Source: Chrysemys picta bellii
Lineage: Eukaryota; Chordata; Testudines; Emydidae
Reading direction: 5' to 3'
Assembly (NCBI RefSeq): GCF_011386835.1
Contig: NC_088792.1
Span: 65,273,787-65,337,786, forward strand
DNA length: 64,000 nucleotides
The first letter of the stretch is position 1. Every line of letters starts with the position of its first letter. The notes beneath the pieces are model-generated. The model worked only from the letters and a program-made list of their open reading frames with translations, made no database searches and was not told the origin of the DNA. Positions 21,151 through 33,365 of the stretch are shown one piece after another. The translations under genes and the position numbers were made by a program.

Positions 21151-24100
21151 ATTTCCACATTTCTTCAATGCAAAGCCAATTTCACTCAAAACACACTCCT
21201 TTTCACCTGCAAACAATCATGGATTTTAGCAAATTTTTGTCACTGAAATGAACCCATGGTTAGAGTAACTCTGTATTTCAATATGAACATATAGCACACA
21301 TCTGACAAGGAATCGGTGGTCTCCACCAGTCCAGTTCTTAGTGGACAAGTAAATACACCCCAAAAATAACTATCACAATTGAGACTAACTGACCCCCTTG
21401 TCCTCAGTCAGAGCAGAAATTCCCAGAGATGAAAGGGCCGGGGGTACTGAACTGTTCTTTTACAACTGCAGGTGATAGCTCATGGGCAGGGTGCAGGAGG
21501 CACATTGGGGCATCAATATGGAGATGCTTGCACTGCTCCTGCTCCTACTGTACCTCTTCTGTGCACTCATAGGGGACTTAATTCCCCAAAATGGTCAATT
21601 CAGCACCTCTTATGAGCACAACAAAATTTTTTAAAGAGAGGGAGGTGGGGTACTGTACCAACTAATGCAGTGGGCAAAATACAAGTTAGCAGATTTTATT
21701 TTGCTGCTACCAGAAATAACTGCAAATATTTTTTTCTGGCTAACAAAGCTCTAATTATTTTGTGGAAGCTGGAATGCATAATAACATTCAAAACAGTGTA
21801 AATGTTTCTTGGTATTGTTGCTGCTTACTGCTCACAATTTGTACAACATACATATAACCCGGATGATCTTACTCTGCAGTAAATTTTAGACTGTCATTGG
21901 GTTTCTTACCTCATCTTGACTGGAATCAGCAAATTAGCTTTGGAGAAAGAATCTAAAGCAATTTGCTGCATATCTTCAGAGAACAGCGAGTTCTAAGCCA
22001 AGTGTGAACTGTCCCAAACCCAGCTGAACAGGTGTGCATTTCCATAATGGCTGCAGGATTCAGAAGAGCTATGGTGTTTTGTTGCTAACGCTTTGGAAGA
22101 GAATTAGTAATCTTCATGTGCTCCGTCCTAGTGATTGAAATAAATTACTTTGGTTAAATTGCTAAGCAGGTTGACCCATCTGTTGGCCCATGAATGTTCA
22201 GATTCTCAGAGGGTTTATTATTCCAAATAATGACTGCCATATGCAACGGTAAACAGTTTTTTAAATGGACTGAAAGATTCTGTGCTACTTTTGAAGGCAA
22301 TTTATAAAGCTATTCAAGTTCCCCCCTCAAGAATCTGCCCTTCAACAAAACTTTCAGAAAGTGATCCTGACCAGTCCATGCTGACACAGATGTTGTGTTG
22401 CTTTTCTGTGTAAGCATAGATAAAGCTACACCAGGCATCTGGCTCATCCTGGCATTCATTCTTTAGGGACAGAGCAGTGTGAAAATTATGAATTATTACA
22501 ACCAGCTGGGTTTCCCAAAACAGCACCTTGCATCTCCTGATTTGTCTATTTATTTATACAGAGCTCCTACCATAAAACCCGAGACACAGGAGCAATCAAT
22601 ATTTTAAAACACCTCTTATGAAATAAATCGAGCTGACACAAAAAATGAGACTTTCCCTGTTCAAGCTCCTGCCCTCTTCAGAAAAAGTTGGACCGAATAG
22701 ATTTGTTGAATGTCAACTAATTCCAGCTCTGTCAGACCACAGGAGGAAGCAGATTCCAGAGCTGAAGGCTCTCCCCTGAGACTGTTCTAGCAACAGTTCC
22801 CAGATAGACAATGCAAGGGACTGTCAGCTCGAGTGTCCCAGAGAATATCAAGTGCCGGGATAGAATGCAAAGATAAAGGAAGGGTTTGACTCAGCGCTGG
22901 GATGTGCAACTTTCAAACAACATATCCCAGGATGGAGGGACCTTGACAGTGGAAAGTCTTTCTAGAAGAATTGCCGGGCCATATGGTGTCTATGATGGCG
23001 CCCATGACTTGGTGAGTGCAGCCCCATTGAACAGGGCAGTGTTGGTTAGAAGATGGACACTGTCAGAACACCCCCATGGGCAGCTTTTACCAATAAGTCT
23101 GCCATTAAGCCCCTTATTCCAGTTAAAGCTGTTCTTAGTTGGTGGACCCTCAGCAATGAGTAAGCAGCAGTGCAAAAACACCATCTGTCCTCCCTTGAAG
23201 GAGAATCCACCCTGGGGCATAACAGCCCTGAACTGGGGTGTGTCTATACATGTATGTGATCTGATGTGTTAGTGAGGGCTAAACTAAGCCCAAGGTCTTT
23301 AATATATACAGCGTCAAACTTATAATGGGCATTACAGGATAAAGCCTATGCCTCTGTGTTGGATCTAAGCACCTCCGTTTGTTTTATTGGTCACTATTGC
23401 TTATTTTCTATTAAATTCCTCTGTTTCCTATCCTCTTTCTTGCCTTCTCTTCTTTAGGAAAGGGCTGAAGGCCAAAAAATTTGCAAGAAGTCCTCAAATG
23501 GGACTAATTTTTTAAAAAACTCCTGGGCCTCTTTTTTTCCATTGGCTTCCTTTGCATCTAATTTAGACCATCCTCATTTTGAAATCCCCAGACAGAACAC
23601 ACATTCTATTCATACAAGGCCTATAAACCACATTAAGACCACAGAGCATCCATGATTTGTTCATGATGTTAACAATGACTCACCATGGCTAGATTGCAGA
23701 TGTTAAATTGCTGATGCATGGCCCCCATCCAGCACATGGCTGACTCTTCTGGTATTCAGCTGAAGTATTAATCATGTGTGGAAAGATCTTTTTTGTTTTG
23801 TTTTGTCCATGTGAATAATGAAATATCTACTACAGTATATTGTACTTTACAAGCTCTCTGAATGAATTCCTTTCTAAAAGAGAAAAGAATAATGCTATTA
23901 AAGGAATAAACTGCTGTACATGACATGATGACATATTAAGATTTTCTGACAAGCTAAATTAATAAACTTGCATTGATTTATGCCCCTGCGAAGGGCCTTT
24001 CTTTGAGGAATCAGAAGGAATAAGAAGAGTACTCATCATGGAAATGATCTATCTGTTTCCCTTCTTTTTTAGGTCCAGACCCAGATAAGAAGTTATTGGC

Positions 24101-24261
24101 TTGGGCAACAATTGTTTGTGAAAAATACAAGTGTAAGAGCATGTGAAGCAGGAGGACAAAGCAAAGCACAGGATTGAACTGATTGCTAGTTTGGAGTTTC
24201 GGATGAATTTTTTCCTCAGCACATACTGGTAGAGACCTACGAAAAGGTTCCATCTTCTACT
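21151..24261. other. No recognisable gene
   Basis: Mostly unique sequence. At about 22730-22910 the phrase CAGATTCCAGAGCTGAAGGC and following bases looks like an old interspersed repeat I cannot name. The frames at 22886-23272 and 24011-24303 have no recognisable domain. Confidence 0.4.
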
Positions 24262-24420
24262 CCTGGGGGAATTCTGCACCAAAAAATTAAAAATTCTGCA
24301 CACAATATTTTAAAATTCTGCAAAAGTTTGCATATTTTATTTGTCAAAATAATGCAGTATAATTACTCTGGTTTCAATTATTTTGGTAATTTATTTAAAC
24401 TACAATACAATGGATGGAGA
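24262..24420. repeat. ATTCTGCA-rich dispersed repeat
   Basis: ATTCTGCACC, ATTCTGCACAC and ATTCTGCAAAAG occur at short intervals within GGGGGAATTCTGCACC...TATTTTATTTGTCAAA, followed by TTCAATTATTTTGGTAATTT. I recognise this as a repeated sequence type in turtle-like genomes but not with a secure family name. Confidence 0.45.
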
Positions 24421-24689
24421 ATGGGAATAGAGAGCACTGGAGAAAATCCCCAACCCCCCTTGCCTAATAGAAATGTAACTAGGTTTAACCCTTTATTTCT
24501 AGTTATTAGTCAACAAATATATGCAACCATATGCTCAGTGTTACATCATAGGCAACTGAAGAGCAAGTGAGGGCTGTGGAATCAAACTCACTATTTATAT
24601 TGGCTACTGACCATCTTCAGAAAGGTCAGTAGCAAACAGTTCATGGAGCACATTTTGATAGGAAATTTTTTCAGTCCAAAAATTTAGAC
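24421..24689. other. No recognisable gene
   Basis: Unique sequence between the ATTCTGCA repeat and the 3' end of CR1-B. Confidence 0.4.
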
Positions 24690-24934
24690 CATAAGAACGG
24701 CCATACTGGGTCAGACCAAAGGTCCATCTAGCCAGTATCTTGTCTTCCGACAGTGGCCAATGCCAGGTGCCCCAGAGGGAATTAACAGAACAGGAAATCA
24801 TCAAGTGATCCATCCCCTGTCGCCCATTCCCAGCTTCTGGCAAACAGGCTAAGGACACCCTCCCAGCCCATCCTGGCTAATAGCCATCGATGGACCTATC
24901 CTCCATGAATTTATCTAGTTCTTTTTTGAATCTT

Positions 24935-25160
24935 AAGTATCAGAGGGGTAGCCGTGTTAGTCTGAATCTGTAAAAAGCAACAGAGGGTCCTGTGGCACCT
25001 TTAAGACTAACAGAAGTATTGGGAGCATAAGCTTTCGTGGGTAAGAACCTCATTTCTTCAGATGCCAAGGTCACATCTGAAGAAGTGAGGTTCTTACCCA
25101 TGAAAGCTTATGCTCCCAATACTTCTGTTAGTCTTAAAGGTGCCACAGGACCCACTGTTG
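24935..25160. mobile_element. PLE foldback: two inverted PLE tails inserted in CR1-B
   Basis: Two copies of the PLE tail are arranged as inverted arms: 24978-25064 and 25074-25160, with a 9-bp spacer. The first arm has an extra outer tail from AGTATCAGAGGGGTAGCCGT. Target duplications are CTTTTTTGAATCTT (24921-24934) and CTTTTTTGAACCTT (25161-25174), 13 of 14 identical, and CR1 is continuous across the site. No coding sequence. The arms should form a strong hairpin. Confidence 0.85.
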
Positions 25161-25871
25161 CTTTTTTGAACCTTGTTATAGTCTTGGTCTTCACAACACC
25201 CTCTTCCAAGGACTTCCACAGATTGACTATGCGTTGTGTGAAAAAATACTTCCTTTTGTTTGTTTTAAACCTGCTGCCTATTAATTTAGTTTGGTGGCCC
25301 CTAGTTCTTGTGTTATGAAAAGGAGTAAATAAAACTTCCTTATTTAGTTTCTCCACACCAGTCATGATTTTATAGACCTGTATCATATCCCTCCACCCCA
25401 GTTGTCTCTTTTCCAAGCTGAAAAGTCCCAGTCTTATTAATCTCTCCTCATACGACGGCTGTTCCATACCCCTAATCATTTTTGTTGCCCTTTTCTGAAC
25501 CTTTTCCAATTCCAATATACCTTTTCTGAGATGGGGTGACCACATCTGCATGCAGTATTCAAGATGTGGGCGTACCATGGATTTATATAGAGGCAATATG
25601 ATATTTTCTGTCTTATTATCTATCCCTTTCTTAATGATTCCCAACATTCTGTTCGCTTTATTGACTTCCATGGACATAGAGTGGATGTTTTCAGAGAACT
25701 ATCCACAATGACTCCAAGATCTCTTTCTTGACTGGTAACAGCTCATTTAGATCCCATCATTTTATATGTATAGTTGGGATTATGTTTTCCAATGTGCATT
25801 ACTTTACATTTATCAACATTGAATTCCTTCTGCCATTTTGTTGCCCAGTCACCCAATTTTTGAGAGATCCT

Positions 25872-27955
25872 TTTAGACTCATAGACTCATAGACTCTAAG
25901 GTCAGAAGGGACCATTATGATCATCTAGTCTGACCTCCCGCATGATGCGGGCCACAAAAGCTGACCCACCCACTCCTGGAATAATTCTCTCCCTTGACTC
26001 AGCTGTTGAAGTCCCCAAATCATGATTTAAAGGCTTCAAATCGCTGAGAATCCTCCAGCAAGCGACCCCTGCCCCATGCTGCAGAGGAAGGCGAAAAACC
26101 TCCAGGGCCTCTGCCAATCTACCCTGGAGGAAAATTCCTTCCCGACCCCAAATATGGTGATCAGCTGAACCCCGAGCATGCAGGCAAGATTCTCTAGCCA
26201 GACCCTCTGGAAAAAGTTCTCTGTGGTAACTTTTAATATCCCATCATTGACCATTGTTACTAATTCCCAGCGATGGCACATTATTGACCTATTGACTAAA
26301 ATCACTTTATCCCATCAAACCATCCCCTCCATAAACTTATCAAGCTTAATCTTAAAGCCAGAGAGGTCTTTCGCCCCCACTGTTTCCCTCGGAAGGCTGT
26401 TCCAAAACTTCACCCCTCTGATGGTTAGAAACCTTTGTCTAATTTCAAGCCTAAACTTCCCGCCGGCCAGTTTATATCCATTTGTTCTCATGTCCACATT
26501 AGTACTGAGCTGAAATAATTCCTCTCCCTCCCTGGTATTTATCCCTCTGATATATTTAAAGAGAGCAATCATATCCCCCCTCAGCCTTCTTTTGGTTAAG
26601 GTAAACAAACCGAGCTCCTCGAGTCTCCTTTCATACGACAGATTTTCCATTCCTCGGATCATCTTAGTGGCCCTTCTTTGTACCTGTTCCAGTTTGATTT
26701 CATCCTTTTTAAACATGGGAGACCAGAACTGCACACAGTACTCCAAATGAGGTCTCACCAGTGCCTTGTATAACGGAAGCAGCACCTCCTTATCCCTACT
26801 AGAAATACCTCGCCTAATGCATCCCAAGACCGCATTAGCTTTTTTCACGGCCACATCACATTGCCCACTCATAGTCATCCTGCGATCAACCAGGACTCCG
26901 AGGTCCTTCTCCTCTTCCGTTACTTCCAACTGATGCGTCTCCAGCTTATAACTAAAATTCTTGTTAGTCATCCCTAAATGCATAACCTTACACTTCTCAC
27001 TATTCAATTTCATCCTATTACTATTACTCCAGTTTACAAGGTCATCCAAATCTCCCTGCAGGATATCCCGATCCTTCTCCAAATTGGCAATACCTCCCAA
27101 CTTTGTGTCATCCGCAAACTTTATCAGCCCACTCCTACATTTGGTTCCGAGGTCAGTAATGAATAGATTAAATAAAATCGGACCCAAAACTGAACCTTGA
27201 GGAACTCTACTAGTAACCTCCCTCCAACCTGACAGTTCACCTTTCAGTATGACCCACTGCAGTTTCCCCTTTTACCAGTTCTCTATCCACCTCTGGATTT
27301 TCATATCGATCCCCATCTTTTCCAATTTAACCAATAATTCCTCATGCGGTACCGTATCAAATGCTTTACTGAAATCGAGGTATATTAGATCCACCGCATT
27401 TCCTTTATCTAAAAAATCTGTTACTTTCTCAAAGAAGGAGATCAGGTTGGTTTGGCACGATCTACCTTTCGTAAAACCGTGTTGTAATTTGTCCCAATTG
27501 GCATTGACCTCAAGGTCCTTAACTACTTTCTCCTTCAAAAATTTTTCCAAGACCTTGCATACTACAGATGTCAAACTAACAGGCCTGTAGTTACCCGGGT
27601 CACTTTTTTTCCCCTTCTTGAAAATAGGAACCACATTAGCTATTCTCCAGTCAAACGGTACCATCCCCGAGTTTACAGATTCATTAAAAATTATCGCTAA
27701 CGGGCTTGCAATTTCTCGCGCCAGTTCCTTTAATATTCTTGGATGAAGATCATCCGGTCCGCCCACTTTCGTCCCGTTAAGCTGTTCAAGTTTGGCTTCT
27801 ACCTCGGATACGGTAATGTCAACCCCCGCTCCTTTATTCCCATCCGTCTCGCTTCCACTATTCCTCAGCCCTTCATTAGCCTCATTAAATACCGATGCAA
27901 AATATTCATTTAGATATTGTGCCATGCCTAGATTATCCTTAATCTCCACTCCATC
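25872..27955 (-). mobile_element. CR1-C: young 5'-truncated CR1 nested in CR1-B
   Basis: The 3' end carries the tandem tail seen on the plus strand as AGACTCATAGACTCATAGAC, followed by CTAAGGTCAGAAGGGACCAT. The 3' UTR spans to about 26310 and ORF2 covers 26315-27949. The 5' end is truncated inside ORF2 near 27955. No clear target duplication, which is common for CR1. Far better preserved than CR1-A or CR1-B. Confidence 0.9.
26315..27949 (-). pseudogene. CR1-C ORF2 reverse transcriptase, one internal stop
   Basis: This is the reverse transcriptase half of a CR1 LINE. One frame runs from 27949 to the natural stop at 26315, 545 codons including the stop. It is broken only by a TAA at 27272-27274 (context WIENW, stop, KGKLQW). 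In order: GTKVGGPDDLHPRILKELA, YRPVSLTSVVCKVLEKFLK, VDLIYLDFSKAFDTVPHEEL, then after the stop VPQGSVLGPILFN, an intact [42 protein letters not shown] and the usual CR1 C-terminus NSLPRETVGAKDLSGFK. The endonuclease is missing. No frameshift was seen. Confidence 0.9.
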
Positions 27956-28892
27956 TGTAGCTCTTCACAGTCTGCCTGGGACTTAACTATCTTGAGTAGT
28001 TTTGTATCATCTGCAAATTTTGCCTCCTCGCTGTTTACTCCTTTTTCCAGATCATTTATGAATATGTTGAATAGGACTGGGCCCAGTACAGACCCCTGGG
28101 AGACACCGCTATTTACCTCTCTCCATTCTGAAAACTGACCATTTATTCCTACCCTTTGTTTCCTATCTTTTAACCAGTTACCAATCCATGAGAGAACCTT
28201 CCCTCCTATCCCATGACAGCTTACTTTGCTTAAGAGCCTTTGGTGAGGGACCTTGTCAAAGGCTTTCTGAAAATCTAAATAGACTATATCTACTGGATCC
28301 CTCTTGTCCACAGGCTCATTGACCCCTCAAGGAATTCTAGTAGATTAGTGAGGCATGATTTCCTTTTACAAAAACCATGTTGACTATTCCCAACAAATTA
28401 TTTTCATCTATGTGTCTGACAATTTTGTTCTGTACTATAGTTTCAACCAGTTTGCCCAGTACTGAAGTCAGGCTTTACCAGCCTGTAATTGCTGGGTCTC
28501 CTCTGGAGCCCTTTTTAAAAATTGACTTCACATTAGCTATCCTCCAGTCATTTGGTACAGAAGCTGATTGAAATGATAGGTTACAGACGACCCTTTAGTA
28601 GTCCTGCAATTTCACTTTTGAATTCCTTCAGAACTCTTGGGTGAATACCATCCAGTCCTGGTGATTTATTACTGTTTAGTTTATCAATTTTTTCCAAAAC
28701 CTCCTCTAATGACACCTCAATCTGGGACAGTTCCTCAGATTTGTCAACTAAAAAGAATGGCTCAGGTTTGGGAATCTCCCTTACATCCTCAACCATGAAG
28801 ACCTATGCAAAGAATTAATTTAGTTTCTCTACAGTGGCCTTATCGTCCTTGAGTGCTCCTTTATCATCTCGATTGTCCAGTGGCCCCACCAG

Positions 28893-30370
28893 TTATAATC
28901 ACAAAAGCACCATAAGCATTTATAAGTTCATATTGTCCTTTACACCCCTCTGGCAATGTAAAGGAGCCTTAAAACTTTTACACCTATTTTGTATTCCTGG
29001 GAGAATTCAAAAAGACAATGGGAACAATTCACTTAGCAGGCAGGCTATTTTTCTCTAACCATTGGACCATGCTTCCTTTCTGCTGGAGATAAATTAAGTT
29101 TAAAAGGCGAGCTTGTTAAAAAACCCACAATGTAATTTTTACAGAAGTGTCTCCTTTCTTGTCAAAATTGCAAATTTTGCAATTTTTTTAACCAGCTTTA
29201 TTTTACAGCGCTTTTAATTTCTCTGAGCTTTCCCAAGAGATAATGGACCAAGGCATGAGTTATGCACCACTGAGCAATGATTCGGTAAAGCATCCCTAAT
29301 TGGAAATCATTTAAGCACATGCTTAAATTAATGAAACTTAAGCGGGTGGTTAAAGTTGAGCATTTAGTCAAGTGCTTTCCTGAATCAGGGTCCTAGAGCT
29401 AAGAAGAAAGAAGAACTTGATACTGTTATGTATCTATCACATTAGTTAGCACTTTTGTTAGCAATCTCAGGAGAGGCCAAAGATTTAGGGTCTCTACCAG
29501 TCCCTGGAAAGTTTATTTAAATGATGGCATAGCCTGCTGTCCTAGGGATGTTCTTACTCTTTTTAATGTATGTTATTTAGTACAGTTCAATTAACTAGTG
29601 CGCTTTTGATGGTTCAATTAGTCGAGTCATCCTAGCCAAAACCATATCAAAAAACATTTTTCATGTTGGGCTCCCAGAGTTAGCTCTTCCCAACATCTCA
29701 GAGTGTAGCTGCCAATATTGTAATGGCTACATGTGGGTGGGAGGGGCCCCAGGGATCCATTCTTTATAGCTTTGGTTTTGGTTTCAAACACCGTTGACAC
29801 TGTGCAGGAGCAGTGCGCTGGTTTGTACTTCTGTTTACCTGAAATCCTGCATTGCCAAGGGGCTGATCTAAGAAACCTAATAGATATGTTCTATTTCTAG
29901 GGTCAATGATTCCTTTTCTGACTTCTGTCAGAGTTTTTCATTGTTTAGACTCTCTCTCTCCTTAGTGGTGATGGGGAACCATTTCTTTCCCCTCCCCCCC
30001 CCCATTATGTTGTCTGATAGTAGCTGTATTTTGCCCTGCCTAAGAGTTGCTATGACTCTCTGTCTCACTTCAGGTGATACCACTTTAATTGTCATTTTTC
30101 CACTGTATACTGTATGCGATATACCATATGCTTTCCAAATCATCACACCATCCACCTACTGCCTCAATCACAACCAAAGCATCCCAGCATTTTGTTTAAT
30201 AATTAATTTCCTTTGACAGTTCACTTAATTTCACAGGTGGATTGAATTACTTAAATGGCCACAAAAGTCTATTAACTGGGCATGCAATGTGTAGACCAAA
30301 AATCTGCATTTTCGTATACAACCAGGAGCAGATTCCTTTCATTACATTTTGTTAGGCTAGTGAGGAAAGG
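28893..30370. other. No recognisable gene
   Basis: Unique sequence. At 29295-29395 (AGCACATGCTTAAATTAATG through GAATCAGGGTCC) there is a small imperfect inverted repeat built on ACTTAAGC-like words, probably an old foldback element. A short C run is at 29993-30003. Confidence 0.4.
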
Positions 30371-30480
30371 CATATAGGAACTGTAACACTTGAGCAGACC
30401 AATAGCCCAGTTAGCCCCAGACCACATCTCTAACAATGGCCAGGTGCTTCAGAGGAAAGTATAAAACTTCCAAATAATAG
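30371..30480 (-). mobile_element. CR1 3' end fragment
   Basis: GAGCAGACCAATAGCCCAGT, CTAACAATGGCCAGGTGC and TTCAGAGGAAAGTATAAAAC match the CR1 3' UTR on the minus strand. Short and diverged. Confidence 0.6.
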
Positions 30481-32009
30481 TGTGTAACTATTACCAGAGT
30501 TAGAGATGGTTGCAGATCAAAAGTGCTTAGAAGTACTTAAGAGTGGAAAATACTGGAGAAAAGCAGAACCAGAATCAACCGTTGTTTTTCTGTATTGGAT
30601 ATTTTACCCTCTAAGAATAAGGTTCTTATTACCTGGCACACCAACAGTTGCAAGAAAGACAAAGATAATAGTGAATCGAACCATGAAACGCGCAAATATT
30701 TTTCTACCCAGCTGAAAAATCCACCATTAATACAGACCATACTGTATGTTATGCTCATCAATAAGAAGGCAAGCAGATGGTTTTGATATGACCATGGCTG
30801 TCCCTTGAGAAGATACAGTCAGAACTGAAGCAGTGGATTGCCAGACCATTCAGCACCAAGACTAATGAGGACTTCTGGTAATGGTATTATGGATAAGGAA
30901 GGATGATCATTGTGTCATCAGAGGGGGCATCCTGTTGGCTGTGCATATAGAAGACCTGGGAGAATAGTTGGCTCAGAGACTAAAGCTATTCAAGAAGGTG
31001 TAGATTCACTTGTCTTGGGACTGAGAAAGGAAACAATTCAAATGAGGGCAGCATTGCAAATATTTCAGGTGCACAAAGCTGGCTACAAGTTTTCAGCCCT
31101 TTTCTATACTGTGTGTGCTATGATGAGAAAACAGGTGGAGAGCTCCATGTTGGAAACCAAGAGAGTTTTCATGGGGAAGTGGAAATCCAAAACATCCAGC
31201 AGGCTGAGGGTGTAATTCACCTCTGTACAGAGGAGCTGCTCTAGGCCTATGCATCACCTAATTTCTCAAAGCAGGGCTTAAGTGGGTCTTTAAATGGAGT
31301 GTTGACCTACAGAGGGGTGAATTTCACCCCAACTGAATTCATCATTCAAGCACTGGAGGAAATATCTGGGGAAAATATGATATCTGAGCATATAGGAAAC
31401 AGCTGCATTCCGGAGCAACTTTGGGGCTGACCCTTCCACCCTTCCACGTTACTCAGATGATTAATACTTACTTATGAGAATGGTCCAATTAAAGCCACTC
31501 ACATTACTCTTGTGAGTAAGAGTTGCACTATCATATAACTGCATACAATTATCTTCTCCCCCATTCATTCCAAGAGTATAGTCAGTTAAATCGGACAATT
31601 ACCCAATGAGCCCTGCCCTTAAAGCTTTTCCAAGAACACATCTTTATTAAAGAATCTACTTTTGGTTAAAAGAACAATGATGTCAAGTTTGTTTTGTTGT
31701 GTACAGTTTTTCTGGGCCTGCCTGAATCAGTGATGCTGTTTGGACACATTTTTAAAGTTACATCATATCTACACAAGCTGTCTTTTAAAAATGTATCTGT
31801 TTTACTCATATGTATGAACAGCAACAAAAAAAAACAATACGCGGTGGGGAAAATATCACAGAAGAAATGAAAATAGATTTCACTAAGGATTTTTTTCCCC
31901 CTCCAAAAATATATCCCTGGCCAATTTGGTCCACATTTATCCAGTTTTGCAAATTTGTATTAATTTCACATAGTTTACAATCAATTTCCAAAATTCCCAT
32001 TGCAGTAAT
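30481..32009. other. No recognisable gene
   Basis: The 101-codon frame at 30910-31215 (+) shows no domain. Nothing else is supportable. Confidence 0.4.
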
Positions 32010-32200
32010 AATTATAACAGCACTTCTCTCTCATAGAGCACTTTGCAATAGTAGATCACAAGGTGCTTCACCATCTTTAATGCACGTATCCTCACAATAG
32101 CTCTCTGAGGTAGGGAAGTCGTGTTGTCACCATTTGTATAATGAAACAGTGCGAAAGAAAGGTTGTCTGCTCCCTTCCTCATATTCATTTCCCACTGTAG
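32010..32200 (-). repeat. MIR-like SINE, minus strand
   Basis: ATAATTATAACAGCACTTCT, GAGCACTTTGCAATAGTAGA, TCCTCACAATAGCTCTCTGA, GGTAGGGAAGTC and GTATAATGAAACAGTGCG keep the MIR order in reverse complement. Diverged. Confidence 0.6.
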
Positions 32201-33365
32201 GAGAACTGCAGATGCCACCAAGGCTCTAGGATGGTCATTACTGTGTCAGGGAAGAGGGATGAGAACAGCAGTTTCCCTCACCCATTACTAAAACATACCC
32301 TATCGTAGCTTTGACCTCTAGACCTCTTCACCTTAAGCTTCCCACCCCACTTGCTGTGAGCCGCAAGTTTCATTTGCGTTAAATAAAACAATAAAGCTGA
32401 ACTGTGCTGTCAGCAAGTCCTTCCACCTTCCCCTTTCTACACAACTAGCAATACATTAATAAAGCCAAACATTGACATTTTTCGATTTCCACTTTAGACT
32501 TTTCTCCCAGCACCTACTGAGTATCACTGTTTGGGACACAGCCAGGCAAGTGTGAGAATGTAGGTCATCTACCAGAGGAAACTATAGCATAGTTTGGTGG
32601 TTTGTCTGGGTGGTAAAGGGGAGCCAAGCATCTGAAGAAGTAAGGGGGTGTTCTTCACCTTTTTTCATACTTCTCCAATCAGCAAAGCAATGTGGGGAAT
32701 GGATGAGCATTCACGTCACACTCCCCATCAGTACCAGGCCCGAGCTGAGGAAGCTAATGATCCAACCAGCGGACCAAATTCAGTGATAAATTCTGGTCAT
32801 GTGCCACCTGAGGCATGTTGGGCATACGCTAAGAAGAACCAAAGCAATATTTGGGTACTTCTATTCATATTTATTGCCATTGAGCAAGATAAAATAAATG
32901 ACAGAAATTACTTGCCATCACAAGAAAGGAGATGAGCAAGGAGAAGGAGAAGGAGCAGGATGGAAAAGAAGAGTTGAATAAGCTCTGCTATCTGGTGATG
33001 CTGATAGGTTTAGCTGACCAACCTGAGGAGGAACTATAGTCAAAGAAGCAGAACTCCCTATCTGAAGGATATGGTTTCCATTCAGAGACAGAGGACAGCT
33101 GTCACTATGTGAGCCGGCTCTCAGCTGATGGCTTCCAGAGTAAGGAAGTCTTTATTACCAATATATCAGGCTAATTAGTAATTATGCGGCCATTGCCATT
33201 TAACAAACCAGCTAATAAAACTATCAGCAGAATGATACAATGATAGAAGCAGTTTCCAAGTGACCAAGGCTCAGAGTTACGAAGTAGGATTGTGAAGAGT
33301 TTGAGACTTAGGGCAGGCCACAGAAGGGTGCTAGTGGCTAAGACTCCAGTCTTAAAACACCTGTG
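32201..33365. other. No recognisable gene
   Basis: A purine-rich stretch at 32930-32972 (AAGGAGAAGGAGAAGGAGCA). No recognisable coding sequence. Confidence 0.4.

Larger units (their letters stand above)
24895..28796 (-). pseudogene. CR1-B ORF2 reverse transcriptase remnant
   Basis: The minus-strand pieces in order are 28581-28796 (LEEVLEKIDKLNSNKSPGLD, then GIHPRVLKE), 27928-28311 ([31 protein letters not shown] and an intact FADDTKL) and, after CR1-C, 25165-25677 ([55 protein letters not shown]). The ORF2 endonuclease is missing by 5' truncation. Frameshifts and the two insertions make it non-functional, though the RT active-site Asp pair survives. Confidence 0.85.
24690..28892 (-). mobile_element. 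CR1-B: CR1 LINE split by CR1-C and a PLE foldback
   Basis: The 3' end on the plus strand reads ATAAGAACGGCCATACTGGG, TCAGACCAAAGGTCCATCTA. ORF2 sequence runs to a 5' truncation near 28892 (CCAGTGGCCCCACCAG). The PLE foldback at 24935-25160 has a 14-bp duplication of CR1 sequence. CR1-C (25872-27955) is inserted in the RT region: CR1-B reads GAGAGATCCTTT on the left and TGTAGCTCTTCACAG on the right, and joins cleanly when CR1-C is removed. Confidence 0.9.

Noticed and set aside
22886..23272. 128-codon plus-strand frame
   Set aside because: No domain or repeat protein recognised, and an equally open frame lies on the other strand.
25037..25318. 93-codon plus-strand frame
   Set aside because: Spans the PLE foldback and antisense CR1; a shadow.
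30910..31215. 101-codon plus-strand frame
   Set aside because: No recognisable motif; flanks give no exon signals I trust.
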